From Flavobacterium frigoris PS1 (GTDB lineage: Bacteria > Bacteroidota > Bacteroidia > Flavobacteriales > Flavobacteriaceae), in assembly GCF_000252125.1 (NCBI RefSeq), contig NZ_AHKF01000020.1, positions 1-64,000 on the forward strand: 64,000 nucleotides of DNA, written 5' to 3'. The translations under genes were made by a program, and so were the position numbers. The notes beneath the pieces were generated by a model, which saw only the letters and a list, made by a program, of their open reading frames with translations, did no database searches and was not told the origin of the DNA. Position 1 is the stretch's first letter; every line of letters begins with the position of its first letter. Positions 43,301-51,783 of the stretch are shown in pieces.

Positions 43301-43516
43301 CAATTTACCATTACAGATAATGGACCAGGAATTGCTGAAGAGTACCATTTGAAAGTATTTAAAGTCTTTCAAACGATCGAAGCTCGAGATAAAAAGGAAA
43401 GTACAGGTATCGGATTATCAATCGTTCAGAAGATAATCGAAGAAAAAGGAGGAAGTATCAAAATCGAATCAGAAGAAAACAAGGGAGCAAGTTTTATTTT
43501 TACGCTTCCCAAATAA
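40397..43516 (+). CDS. Soluble GAF/multi-PAS sensor histidine kinase
   Basis: A 1039-residue cytoplasmic kinase with no membrane segment. Order: GAF domain (about 20-160), five PAS domains starting near 172, 288, 438, 563 and 690, HisKA with H834 in VVSHDLKAPLRAI, and an ATPase domain (about 930-1039; N box LISNAVKYND, G1 DNGPGIAEE, G2 GIGLSIVQK). PAS domains three and four are an internal duplication. Such kinases sense light, redox or small ligands; the signal is unknown. The HisKA subtype with DLKAPLRAI resembles phytochrome-like kinases that signal to single-domain regulators, and two such genes follow. Confidence 0.88.
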   Translation: MKEIPTTSKEQDRLKALESYSIMDTFPESEYDAITQLASYICGTPIALVSLVDKDRQWFKSSIGLGVEETARDISFCQFTILQDEVYEVNNALENILFADNPLVTGNPDIRFYAGATLKDADGFNLGSLCVIDTVPRILKEEQRKSLKILADQVVLLLELRKRNVDLYNTQKEFQNFIELSKDLVCIANVSGLFHKVNPAFTAVLGYSKEELEGSAFVDFVHPDDLEDTYKEVEKLSLGHKTISFENRYRCKNGEYIVLSWNTSPDPATGNLYCIARDMTVEKQRENEILEVTADLTAILNASEFSMIATELDGTIKEFNRGAEILLGYKAAEVVGKTSPAIFHILDEVIQRSEDLTLELGEKVEPEFETFVIKACKTGLADVNEWTYVRKDGSIFPIQLSVTPIKSVLGDVTGYLGIAKDITKEKEAELNLINSNHLLDESQSIAKTGSWKFDLVTKDLIWSKGNYKIFELDELPANKLFEEYRKLLRPETLTRLDAAIAKSVASGQNFEFLTDIEFSDNRVKYVLTLGQLIKNEFGEVVAAQGSTQDITEKMLVEQNLINSNTLLDESQSIAKIGSWKFDLATTDLVWSKGHYSIFELEELSSDKLFEAYRARIFPADLQILDNIKGDKDFSTNYRILLPDGRIKYIAEIGRPFKNEQGKVIGLKGSIQDITEKTIAERKIKEKSKEVNDIRAALDESSIVTVTDHKGVITFVNENFCSISKYSEHELIGRYHYVDNPEYQLNKFIKNIWSTIASGNVWKGDIKNRAKDGSYYWVNSTIVPFLDNKGKPYQYIAISSDVTDQKLAKENLDNVLVDLEKKNKELDQFAYVVSHDLKAPLRAINNLSEWIVEDMPEMPKMVSDNFGLLRGRVQRMENLINGVLDYSRIGRTEIATEEVNVKLMLHQIAETLVPKNEFEITIAENFPIINEANILLYQVFSNLISNAVKYNDKTHGIIKCYYDSLPNFHQFTITDNGPGIAEEYHLKVFKVFQTIEARDKKESTGIGLSIVQKIIEEKGGSIKIESEENKGASFIFTLPK
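41690..42430 (+). repeat. Tandem PAS duplication inside the kinase gene
   Basis: Two ~125-residue units begin LINSNHLLDESQSIAKTGSW and LINSNTLLDESQSIAKIGSW and both continue WSKGxYxIFELxEL. Base identity is high over the first 80 bases (41693- and 42073-). Confidence 0.75.
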
Positions 43517-44245
43517 ATGGATATGAAGGAGTTAAAGAGTAACTATGAGGAAGAGTTAAATGCTCTTAAAAAGGAATATGAAGAGTTTGTTTATATAGTG
43601 TCACATGATATAAAAACCCCAATGAGGGCTATTGTTAACATTGCAAATTGGATTGAAGATGACTTAGGTAGTAATGTAGATCAGGATATTTTAGATAATT
43701 TTAGTTTGTTGAAGAATAGGGTAGGACGTCTTGAAAACATGATGAATGCTCTACTTGAGATCTCAAGAATTAATAGTACTAAAATGGAAGTATATGAAGT
43801 CAATATTCCAAAATTAGTTAATGATTGCGTGGAAATGTTAGATAATAGGTCAAATGTAGAATTTCACATTGCCTATCATATTAAAGACGAAAAATGCATT
43901 ACCTTAGGGAAAAAACTGGAAAAAGTGGTATTTAGTTTGTTGGATAATGCGATTCGATTCCATGATAAAGAAAAGAAGAATGTGACTATTGAAGTAATCG
44001 AAAATGATATAGACTATATATTTTCAATTTCTGATGATGGACCCGGGATACCAGAAGAGGTGCAGGATAAGATTTTTTCTATATTCTACACCGTAAATTC
44101 AAAAGATGTGGTTGATACAACTGGTGCAGGATTAACAATTTCGAACAGAATTTTAAAAGTGGTTGGAGGAACATTAGAGTATGCTCCAACTATAAATAAG
44201 GGGTCCCTTTTTAAATTTAATTGGCCTAAAACAATAAGCAGATAA
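43517..44245 (+). CDS. Histidine kinase without sensor domain
   Basis: A 242-residue protein with only an N-terminal coiled coil, HisKA (H30 in IVSHDIKTPMRAI) and an ATPase domain (LLDNAIRFHDKE, DDGPGIPEE, GAGLTISNR). It starts directly at the base after the GAF/PAS kinase stop codon. It is a paralogue of the catalytic half of that kinase, and may form heterodimers with it or relay phosphate to the regulators that follow. The G2 loop (TTGAGLTI) is slightly shortened compared with the usual GTGLGL. Confidence 0.85.
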   Translation: MDMKELKSNYEEELNALKKEYEEFVYIVSHDIKTPMRAIVNIANWIEDDLGSNVDQDILDNFSLLKNRVGRLENMMNALLEISRINSTKMEVYEVNIPKLVNDCVEMLDNRSNVEFHIAYHIKDEKCITLGKKLEKVVFSLLDNAIRFHDKEKKNVTIEVIENDIDYIFSISDDGPGIPEEVQDKIFSIFYTVNSKDVVDTTGAGLTISNRILKVVGGTLEYAPTINKGSLFKFNWPKTISR

Positions 44246-44256
44246 AAATTAAAGTT

Positions 44257-44667
44257 ATGACAAATAGATTAGTAAATATTTTATTGGTTGAAGATGATGA
44301 GGTTGATGTAATGAATGTTAAAAGGGCGTTTTCAAAAAACAACATTCAAAATCCACTTTTTGTCGCTGGTAACGGGGTCGAAGCATTGGAGATGCTAAAT
44401 ACTTCCATTGTTCCCTTGCCAAGAATCATTATTTTGGACATTAATATGCCTAAGATGAATGGGATCGAATTTCTTAAAGTATTGAGGGAGACGGAGAAAC
44501 TTAAGAACATATCGGTATTTGTGATGACGACCTCAAATGAGGACAGCGATAAAATTGAAGCCTATAATTTGAACGTAGCGGGATATATCCTAAAACCATT
44601 GTCCTTTGAAAAATTCATCTCATCTGTGGCAACGCTAAAGAATTTTTGGCAATTATGTGAAATGTAA
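44257..44667 (+). CDS. Single-domain response regulator
   Basis: A 136-residue receiver domain of the phytochrome-partner (Rcp1) kind: acidic pocket VEDDEVD (11-17), phospho-acceptor D61 in ILDINMPKMNG, T in VMTTSN and K in LKP. No output domain. It starts 12 nt after the second kinase and is the expected phosphate acceptor of one or both kinases. Confidence 0.9.
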   Translation: MTNRLVNILLVEDDEVDVMNVKRAFSKNNIQNPLFVAGNGVEALEMLNTSIVPLPRIIILDINMPKMNGIEFLKVLRETEKLKNISVFVMTTSNEDSDKIEAYNLNVAGYILKPLSFEKFISSVATLKNFWQLCEM

Positions 44668-44687
44668 CAATTAATAGAAATTAAGAT

Positions 44688-45113
44688 ATGATTTGCTCAA
44701 ACATTTTGTTGATAGATAGTGATAAAATTGATGTTGTTAGTACTAAAAATGCTTTTTCAACACTGTGTATAGGAGCTATGTTGCATTTTGCGGAAAGCGA
44801 AAATGAAGCTTGGTCACTACTTCAGGGTGATCATAAAATATCCCCGACCCCTAAAATTATTCTGATTGATATCAATCAGAATGGTAGCAGCGGAATGGAG
44901 TTATTACATAAAATAAGGAATCATCCCGATCTAAAATCAATATTGGTGTTTGTGATAACAAAAACAAATAATGAAGAAAATAAAGTTGCCGCTTTAAATT
45001 TAAATATAGCAGGATATCTAAGGAAACCTGTTGAAAACGGAAGTAATATCGATTTTTTTTCAAGGCTAAATGATTATTGGAATATTATTGAATTTGCAAG
45101 TGAAAAAAAATAA
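44688..45113 (+). CDS. Divergent single-domain response regulator
   Basis: A 141-residue receiver domain. The pocket is IDSDKID (9-15) and D61 is present (LIDINQNGSSGMELL), but the usual MPxMNG after the Asp is replaced by NQNGSSG. T (VITKT) and K (YLRKP) remain. The altered beta3-alpha3 loop suggests a changed partner or weakened phosphorylation. It lies 20 nt after its paralogue and 6 nt before the hybrid kinase, in one operon. Confidence 0.8.
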   Translation: MICSNILLIDSDKIDVVSTKNAFSTLCIGAMLHFAESENEAWSLLQGDHKISPTPKIILIDINQNGSSGMELLHKIRNHPDLKSILVFVITKTNNEENKVAALNLNIAGYLRKPVENGSNIDFFSRLNDYWNIIEFASEKK

Positions 45114-45119
45114 AAGAAC

Positions 45120-47474
45120 ATGGCCACAGCTTTAAAAATTTTGATAATTGATGACGATAAAGTTGATTTAATAACTATAAATAGATCAATTTCTCAATCA
45201 GGTATAGTAGCAGATGTTGAGAATGCTTTTTCTGCCAAGGAAGCAATAAAAAAACTTGATACAGCTAATTATGATTTAATTTTCCTAGATTATCTAATGC
45301 CAGATAGTGATGGAATTTCTTTCCTAAAAAAACTACGTGATTTAGGAATCGAAACACCGGTTATTTTTGTCACTTCCCAAGGTGACGAGAAGATAGCCAG
45401 TCAGGCTATTTTGGGTGGAGCCTCGGATTATATTCCCAAAACATTATTAACTCCTGATGGTATTTCACAAAGTATCAGAAATGTACTTAAAATTCATGAG
45501 AGTGTCCTGCTTCGAAAAAAAACAGAACTGGAGTTAAGTATAAATGCGAACCGACTGTTTGAGGCCCAGAAACTAGCCAAGATAGGGAGTTGGGAAATAA
45601 ATTTAAATGATGGCGATGTGTTTTTTTCGGAACAATTCTACTCTATTTTTGAAATAGATGAAAATTGTACGCCTTCCTTAGGATTATTAAAATCGCGCTT
45701 TATTAGTTCTGATGATGTAGAACTGTTTGAAAAAAATCTTAATTATGTAAAAAGCAGTAATTCGGAGATCCAGTTTAGTCATAGTTTGTTATCTAAAGGC
45801 GGAATATTAAAATACATCAATGAATACATAAAATGTTTAAATGATGAGCACAATGAGCCCTTTAAAATTTTAGGAACAATTCAGGATATAAGCGAGCAAA
45901 AACAAATAGAGAAGGAGTTGATACTTGCAAAAAATTTAGCGGAGCAATCGGTAAGGGTAAAAGAGCAGTTCCTGACAAACATGAGCCATGAAATCCGGAC
46001 ACCGATGAACGGAATCATAGGATTTGCAAGGATCCTAGAAGGTACAAATTTAGACAGTAGCCAGGAGCAAAGTGTAAAGGCCATAAAAACGGCAGGGAAA
46101 AACCTGATGGTAATTATTAATGACATTCTTGATTTTTCTAAAATAGAAGCCAATAAAATAGTACTGGAAGAGTTTGAATTTTCTTTATCCAAAACTGTTA
46201 AAACGGTAATAGAATTACTTTCTACAATTGCGGAAGAGAAAAACGTGAAATTATTGTTCAAAATTGATCCAAACATAAAGGATTTTTTGATTGGTGACCC
46301 AACACGACTGTCACAAATTTTAATAAATTTGGTAGGTAATGCTTTGAAATTTACTGCAAAAGGATATGTCGAATTGATCGTTTCTCAAGAGAATCAATCT
46401 AGTTCTGATACTTTTATTCGCTTTACGATAGTTGACACGGGTATTGGTATTCCTGAAAATAAGATTCACTCGATATTTGAAAGTTTTACTCAAGGATCAA
46501 ATGAAACAACAAGGAAGTTTGGTGGTACTGGTTTAGGTCTTACTATTACCCGAAAGCTTATCGAATTACATGGCGGTTTAATAGTTGTAAAAAGCGAAGT
46601 GGAAAAAGGAAGTGAATTTACATTTTCAATACAATATAAAAAGGCAGAAGAGAGAAGACCTGATGGGGTTGCCGTAATAAGAGAACAATTATCTCCTGAG
46701 TTCTTAAAAGATATTAACATACTCTTAGTAGAAGATAATGAATTAAATCAGCTTTTAGCAATAAAAATATTTCAAAGATGGGATAAAGAAATCACAGTAG
46801 CTGATAATGGAAAAACAGCTATAGATAAAATTGAAAAGAATGATTATGATCTGATTTTAATGGATATCCAAATGCCAGAAATGGACGGGAACGAGCTTAC
46901 CAAATATATACGCAAGAATATGGGGGCTAAATCCAATGTGCCAATTATAGCATTGACCGCACATGCCACGTTAGCGGAAGAAAAACGATGTTTAGAAAAC
47001 GGCATGAATGATTATTTATCCAAACCTTTTCACTTCAACGTATTGCTTGAAAAATTACACGACAATTTAATGAATATTGATAGAAACACATCGGCTGACT
47101 CACAGGAACAAGAAATCATAACTGAAAACTTAATTAATTTCAGTTATTTAAACGAATTTGCAGATGGAGATGCCTCTTTTATAAAAAAAATGGTATCTAT
47201 GTTTTTACATAATACACCAATTTCGCTACAGTTAATACTGGAAGCAAATAAGATGGATGACATAGCAGTTTTAAAATCTGAAGTCCATAAGTTGAAATCT
47301 TCAATGAGTTTGTTAGGGATATCAAAAGGATCAAAATGTATTGAAATTATCGAAAATGAAATTGAAATTAGCCCTTTAGGACAAAAAAGAAAAGCAGAAG
47401 TGGAAAAATTTAACGATATTTGTGAATGCTGTTTCAACGAATTGGAAATCACGCATGGTTTTTCTATAGTATAA
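45120..47474 (+). CDS. Hybrid histidine kinase (REC-PAS-HisKA-HATPase-REC-Hpt)
   Basis: A 784-residue soluble hybrid kinase. Order: receiver with D57 (about 1-125), PAS (about 145-260), HisKA with H290 in NMSHEIRTPMNGI, ATPase (about 385-505; LVGNALKFTAKG, DTGIGIPENK, GGTGLGLTI), second receiver with D582 in LMDIQMPEMDG, and a C-terminal Hpt domain with H723 in VHKLKSS. The N-terminal receiver means it may itself take phosphate from the upstream kinases, and the Hpt can pass phosphate to a separate regulator. The lone regulator at 47646 is a candidate target. Confidence 0.9.
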   Translation: MATALKILIIDDDKVDLITINRSISQSGIVADVENAFSAKEAIKKLDTANYDLIFLDYLMPDSDGISFLKKLRDLGIETPVIFVTSQGDEKIASQAILGGASDYIPKTLLTPDGISQSIRNVLKIHESVLLRKKTELELSINANRLFEAQKLAKIGSWEINLNDGDVFFSEQFYSIFEIDENCTPSLGLLKSRFISSDDVELFEKNLNYVKSSNSEIQFSHSLLSKGGILKYINEYIKCLNDEHNEPFKILGTIQDISEQKQIEKELILAKNLAEQSVRVKEQFLTNMSHEIRTPMNGIIGFARILEGTNLDSSQEQSVKAIKTAGKNLMVIINDILDFSKIEANKIVLEEFEFSLSKTVKTVIELLSTIAEEKNVKLLFKIDPNIKDFLIGDPTRLSQILINLVGNALKFTAKGYVELIVSQENQSSSDTFIRFTIVDTGIGIPENKIHSIFESFTQGSNETTRKFGGTGLGLTITRKLIELHGGLIVVKSEVEKGSEFTFSIQYKKAEERRPDGVAVIREQLSPEFLKDINILLVEDNELNQLLAIKIFQRWDKEITVADNGKTAIDKIEKNDYDLILMDIQMPEMDGNELTKYIRKNMGAKSNVPIIALTAHATLAEEKRCLENGMNDYLSKPFHFNVLLEKLHDNLMNIDRNTSADSQEQEIITENLINFSYLNEFADGDASFIKKMVSMFLHNTPISLQLILEANKMDDIAVLKSEVHKLKSSMSLLGISKGSKCIEIIENEIEISPLGQKRKAEVEKFNDICECCFNELEITHGFSIV

Positions 47475-47645
47475 TAGGGTGTAGGTACGCCATAACTAAT
47501 TAACTGAAAAAGTAATACTTATGATTTTAAATACTAGTTTTTAAACTATTAAATAACATTTTTGGGAAGTGTTTTTTCCCCTGAAAATACTGTACTCATT
47601 GATGTTAAATGATTATTTCCCCAAATAATAATTAACCTACGAGAG

Positions 47646-48008
47646 ATGAAAATTTTAATTGCCGAAGATGAAGAAATGATGCTTAAAACAATGGAGTTTA
47701 AGCTTAAGAAAGAAGGATTTCAAGTAATTACATGTTCGAATGGTGAAGAAGCCATGGAAAAAATTGTATCTGAAAATCCTGACATTATTGTGACGGACAT
47801 CAGAATGCCCTTTATAACGGGGCTTGATATCGTCAGAAAGGTCAAAGTTGAATTAAAAATGAATATTCCAATAATTGTTTTGTCGGCAGTTGGCTTAGAG
47901 AAAACGGTTTTAGAAGCTTTTGATCTTGGTGCGGATGATTTTATCACAAAACCATTTAGCCCAAATGAATTAATTGTAAGAGTTAGAAGGCTTTTGATAT
48001 CGGTATAG
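47646..48008 (+). CDS. Single-domain response regulator, end of the array
   Basis: A 120-residue receiver: pocket AEDEEMM, D51 in VTDIRMPF, S in VLSAVG and K in ITKPFSP. It is closer to OmpR-type receivers but has no DNA-binding domain. A 171-nt gap separates it from the hybrid kinase, so it may have its own promoter; a terminator follows. Confidence 0.85.
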   Translation: MKILIAEDEEMMLKTMEFKLKKEGFQVITCSNGEEAMEKIVSENPDIIVTDIRMPFITGLDIVRKVKVELKMNIPIIVLSAVGLEKTVLEAFDLGADDFITKPFSPNELIVRVRRLLISV

Positions 48009-48059
48009 TGCTTAGCTTAAATATATCACATTAAAAACAATTCTGTTACTAATACCAAT

Positions 48060-48099
48060 AACCACCCTATGGCCTGAAAGGATCATGGAGTGGTTTTTT
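48060..48099 (+). terminator. Terminator of the signalling array
   Basis: AACCACCCTATG (48060-48071) pairs imperfectly with CATGGAGTGGTT (48084-48095), followed by TTTTTA. Confidence 0.7.
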
Positions 48100-48408
48100 A
48101 TGTTTTGTACTTCTAGTGAATGAAAGCGTATATTCACTAGGCCAGCTTCCTTATTATTTAAATTTAGACTGCGTTAAGCCTGCTAGAGTCTCACTATTTC
48201 AGCATTTTTACATTTCTATTGGACATCGGCTAAAAAGATTTACATTTGCAATTCTTATAAAAAGGCAAATTCAGCCTATTTCCTAAAGTAATTTTACTTT
48301 TTCTAGGTCTTGTTTAAGTGAGTGCACCTGCTTTTTATTGGTTTAGGTCAGCTGCAGATTTATTCATCTTTCCAAAACCATATATTTTACAAATTTTTAC
48401 AAAAAAGA
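48100..48408. other. Intergenic region before the SulP gene
   Basis: About 310 bases of AT-rich DNA. The in-frame codons from 48322 to 48408 are open but have no ribosome-binding site and look non-coding. No repeat, RNA or clear promoter box was recognised. Confidence 0.3.
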
Positions 48409-49941
48409 ATGAAACAGTATTTAAATTTATTTGACTTTACGCAAAAAGTTAATTACAGGACCGAAATTTTGGCTGGTTTAACGGTCGCTATGACGATGAT
48501 TCCAGAATCTTTGTCGTTTGCTATATTAGCGGGTTTTCCGCCCTTGGTAGGGTTATATGCGGCATTTATTATGGGTTTGGTTACCGCTATTTTTGGAGGA
48601 AGACCAGGTATGGTATCTGGCGGAGCGGGAGCAACAGTGATTGTACTAATCGCCTTAATGAAATCCAGTGGACTTGAATATGTGTTTGCAGCTGTTGCTT
48701 TAGCAGGAATACTGCAAATTTTGGTAGGGTTATTTAAGTTGGGTAAATTTATCCGACTCGTGCCGCAGCCCGTAATGTTTGGTTTTGTTAATGGATTGGC
48801 CATCATTATTTTTATGTCGCAGCTCGAACAATTTAAGACAATGGTGAACGGCGAGAGCGTATGGTTATCTGGAAATCCGCTATTTATTATGTTAGGTTTA
48901 GTACTCTTGACAATTGCAATTGTATTATTTTTTCCAAAAATCACCAAAGCCATACCAGCTTCGTTAGTGGCTATTATTGTAGTCTTTGGACTGGTTTTAT
49001 GGTTGGGAATTGATACCAAAACAGTATCAGATATTGCTTCTATCAGTGGTGGGTTTCCACCGTTTCATATCCCAAATATTGAATTAACTTTTGAAACCTT
49101 AAAATTGATTTTTCCTTATGCTTTAATTATGGCTTCAGTAGGATTGACGGAAGGATTATTGACTTTAAACCTTGTTGATGAAATGACTGGGACTAAAGGA
49201 AAAGGAAATAGAGAATGTATTGCGCAGGGAAGTGCTAATGTACTTAATGGGTTTTTCTTTGGTATGGGAGGCTGTCCTATGATTGCTCAAACACTAGTAA
49301 ACCTATCTGCAGGTTCTAGAGCTCGTTTGTCAGGAATCGTTGCAGCATTAACGATTCTTGTGATTATTTTATTTGGAGCGCCTATAATTGAGCAATTGCC
49401 TATCGCTGCACTTGTAGGGGTTATGGTAATGGTTGCTATTGGTACTTTTGAATGGATTAGTTTTAGGATTATTAATAAAATGCCGAAACAAGATATATTC
49501 GTAGGAATGTTGGTGGCGGTTATTACTGTATTATTACACAATTTAGCTTTGGCTGTTTTGATTGGAGTTATTATTTCTGCTTTGGTGTTTGCATGGGAAA
49601 GCGCTAAACGCATTCGCGCCAAGAAATATGTTGATGCTGATGGAGTGAAACATTATGAAATATATGGCCCGTTATTTTTTGCCTCCACTACTGCTTTTGC
49701 AGAGAAATTTGATGTCTTAAATGATCCAAATGAAGTGATTATAGATTTCAAAGAGAGCAAAATTGCCGACATGAGTGCAATCGACGCGGTTCACAAACTT
49801 ACTGAACGCTATGCTAAAGAAGGGAAAAAGATTCACTTGCGTCATTTAAGTGCTGATTGTCGTAGACTACTGCATGATGCTAATGATGTTATAGATATCA
49901 ATATAATTGAAGATCCTACTTACAAGGTAGCAGCAGATTAA
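48409..49941 (+). CDS. SulP-family anion transporter
   Basis: A 510-residue SLC26/SulP transporter with about twelve to fourteen hydrophobic segments and a C-terminal STAS domain (about 400-505; FKESKIADMSAIDAVHKL). The N-terminal region has the SulP signature AMTMIPESLSFAILAGFPP. The start ATG 48409 is preferred to a longer frame from 48322. SulP proteins carry sulfate, bicarbonate or related anions; with no sulfate-assimilation or carbonic-anhydrase gene beside it, the substrate is open. Monocistronic with a strong terminator. Confidence 0.9.
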   Translation: MKQYLNLFDFTQKVNYRTEILAGLTVAMTMIPESLSFAILAGFPPLVGLYAAFIMGLVTAIFGGRPGMVSGGAGATVIVLIALMKSSGLEYVFAAVALAGILQILVGLFKLGKFIRLVPQPVMFGFVNGLAIIIFMSQLEQFKTMVNGESVWLSGNPLFIMLGLVLLTIAIVLFFPKITKAIPASLVAIIVVFGLVLWLGIDTKTVSDIASISGGFPPFHIPNIELTFETLKLIFPYALIMASVGLTEGLLTLNLVDEMTGTKGKGNRECIAQGSANVLNGFFFGMGGCPMIAQTLVNLSAGSRARLSGIVAALTILVIILFGAPIIEQLPIAALVGVMVMVAIGTFEWISFRIINKMPKQDIFVGMLVAVITVLLHNLALAVLIGVIISALVFAWESAKRIRAKKYVDADGVKHYEIYGPLFFASTTAFAEKFDVLNDPNEVIIDFKESKIADMSAIDAVHKLTERYAKEGKKIHLRHLSADCRRLLHDANDVIDINIIEDPTYKVAAD

Positions 49942-49946
49942 ATAAA

Positions 49947-49982
49947 AAAAAGGACCTGAAATTTTTCAGGTCCTTTTTCATT
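49947..49982. terminator. Convergent terminator after SulP and GH13
   Basis: AAAAAGGACCTGA (49947-49959) and TCAGGTCCTTTTT (49966-49978), a perfect 13-bp stem with a 6-nt loop. It ends both the plus-strand SulP gene and the minus-strand PUL. Confidence 0.9.
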
Positions 49983-50001
49983 TTTATCCAAATTTCGGTT
50001 T

Positions 50002-51633
50002 TTATATGGCAGTAATTCCTTTAATGATTAAATAGGTATTGGGCTGAATTATTGTTTTGCCTTCTAAAATATTCTCCTTTGGGTTTATTTTAATTTCTAT
50101 TGGTCTAGTGCTGAAATTAAAGTAACATTTGATATATTTACCATTATGATTCCTGACAAAAGAAATGCAATTATTCGAAAAGGATAATTGAGAATATTTT
50201 CCATATTGTAACACGGGTTCTGTATTGCGTAATGCTATTAGCTTTTTATACCTATTCAGCAAAGAATTGTTTTGCGCTTCTAAAGAGGCTACGTTTATTT
50301 TCGTGTAGTTTGGATTCACTTTTATCCATGAAGACTTATCCGAAAACCCTGCTAAATGTTCAGCATTCCATTGCATTGGACTTCTTGATTTATCCCGATT
50401 ATGGTCGTTTCCAATTTTAAGCGCTTCCGTCTCAGATTTGCCAGCTTTTATCGCTAAATCATAGTTAATTCGTCCTTGCACGTCCATCATTTCAGAAACA
50501 GTATTAGCTTCAATATTTTCCATACCAATTTCTTCACCATAGTATATAAATGGAACCCCCTTTGCAGTAAGCATTAATGCTGCCAAGGCTTCAGCTCTTT
50601 CGGGATTGTCTTTTGCCAAACGGTCAACAAGGCGTGGCATGTCATGGCTTCCGAAAAATAGGGTAGGGTAGCTCTGCATGTTTTTCTCCATGCTTTGCAA
50701 CTCATCGTATATTTTTTGTGCCGAGAATTCCTTGATGCTTCCAAAATTGAAATTAAACACCACATCTAATAATTCGGGAGATTGGTATTGTTTTAAAACT
50801 TCTATTTTATCGCTGCCTATCTCTCCCACAATAAAGCGGTTTTCATACTCGTTTACAACGGATTTAATCGATTTCATGGCGGTTTTCACGCCCTTTTGAT
50901 CAATGTCATTCAGATGTTCTTGATTTCCATCTTTCATTGGATTATCTTCAGTTATTCCATCAGTAGTCAAGAAATTAATCACATCCAAGCGGAAACCATC
51001 GACACCCAAATCCAGCCAGAATCGCAATACGTTCTGAATTTCTGCAACCACTTTTGGGTTTCCCCAGTTAAGATCAGCCATTCTAGTGTTAAATTGATGG
51101 TAGTAATATTGGTTAGTCGTTTTATCTAATTCCCAAGCTGAACCTCCAAAAAATGATTCCCAATTGTTCGGTTTATCTTTCCATATGTAATAATCCCGAT
51201 ACGGATTGTCTTTTGATTTTCGAGACTCCTGAAACCATTTAGAATCGGTTGATGTATGGTTCACCACTAAATCCATAATTATTTTTATGTCCTTTTTATG
51301 CGCTTCCTTCAAGAAGAATTTAAAATCTTCAAGTGTGCCATAAGTGGGATCCACTTTGTAATAATTGGAAACATCATAACCATTATCTACTTTGGGAGAT
51401 TCCAGGAAAGGAGTCAGCCAAATCCCTTTTATTTCCAAATTTTTTATATAATCTAGTTTAGATGTTAGCCCTTTAAAGTCGCTATATCCGTCTCCATTTG
51501 AGTCTTTATAGCTAGGCATATAGATTTCGTAGAATACCGTTTCTTTCCACCACACTTTATCCGACGAAGTTTTTTTCTCTTTATTGCAAGAGAATAGTAG
51601 GAGAATAAGTAAAAGTAGTATCGCTGGTTTCAT
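50002..51633 (-). CDS. GH13-family alpha-glucosidase/amylase lipoprotein
   Basis: A 543-residue GH13 hydrolase of alpha-glucosidic bonds. Signal peptide with lipobox LLFSC (C16) places it on a membrane, periplasmic or surface. Conserved regions: DLVVNHT (121-127), nucleophile D217 in VDGFRLDVI, acid/base E271 in VGEIGS, and transition-state D331 in GSHDMPR (SHD instead of NHD). It resembles oligo-1,6-glucosidase/neopullulanase-like GH13 enzymes. The start ATG 51633 is chosen over a longer frame because it gives the lipoprotein signal. Last gene of the PUL, 150 nt after the unknown lipoprotein. Confidence 0.9.
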   Translation of the reverse strand: MKPAILLLLILLLFSCNKEKKTSSDKVWWKETVFYEIYMPSYKDSNGDGYSDFKGLTSKLDYIKNLEIKGIWLTPFLESPKVDNGYDVSNYYKVDPTYGTLEDFKFFLKEAHKKDIKIIMDLVVNHTSTDSKWFQESRKSKDNPYRDYYIWKDKPNNWESFFGGSAWELDKTTNQYYYHQFNTRMADLNWGNPKVVAEIQNVLRFWLDLGVDGFRLDVINFLTTDGITEDNPMKDGNQEHLNDIDQKGVKTAMKSIKSVVNEYENRFIVGEIGSDKIEVLKQYQSPELLDVVFNFNFGSIKEFSAQKIYDELQSMEKNMQSYPTLFFGSHDMPRLVDRLAKDNPERAEALAALMLTAKGVPFIYYGEEIGMENIEANTVSEMMDVQGRINYDLAIKAGKSETEALKIGNDHNRDKSRSPMQWNAEHLAGFSDKSSWIKVNPNYTKINVASLEAQNNSLLNRYKKLIALRNTEPVLQYGKYSQLSFSNNCISFVRNHNGKYIKCYFNFSTRPIEIKINPKENILEGKTIIQPNTYLIIKGITAI

Positions 51634-51783
51634 AGTTTCAATTATTATAGTTTTCTTATTATTGTATGTACTATAGAAAATGGACGAGTAACTTACTATA
51701 GTCATCGTCCATTTTTGCTGTTAAGTAAAGAAACGGATTACCGCTTTCAGTAATTTTATTTTACTTTCTATTGAAAGAGTAAT

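Noticed and set aside
48453..49019. A 188-codon frame antisense to the SulP gene
   Set aside because: It is the complement of a strongly recognisable transporter; its composition (Ile/Thr/Asn/Pro-rich) is that of an antisense shadow.
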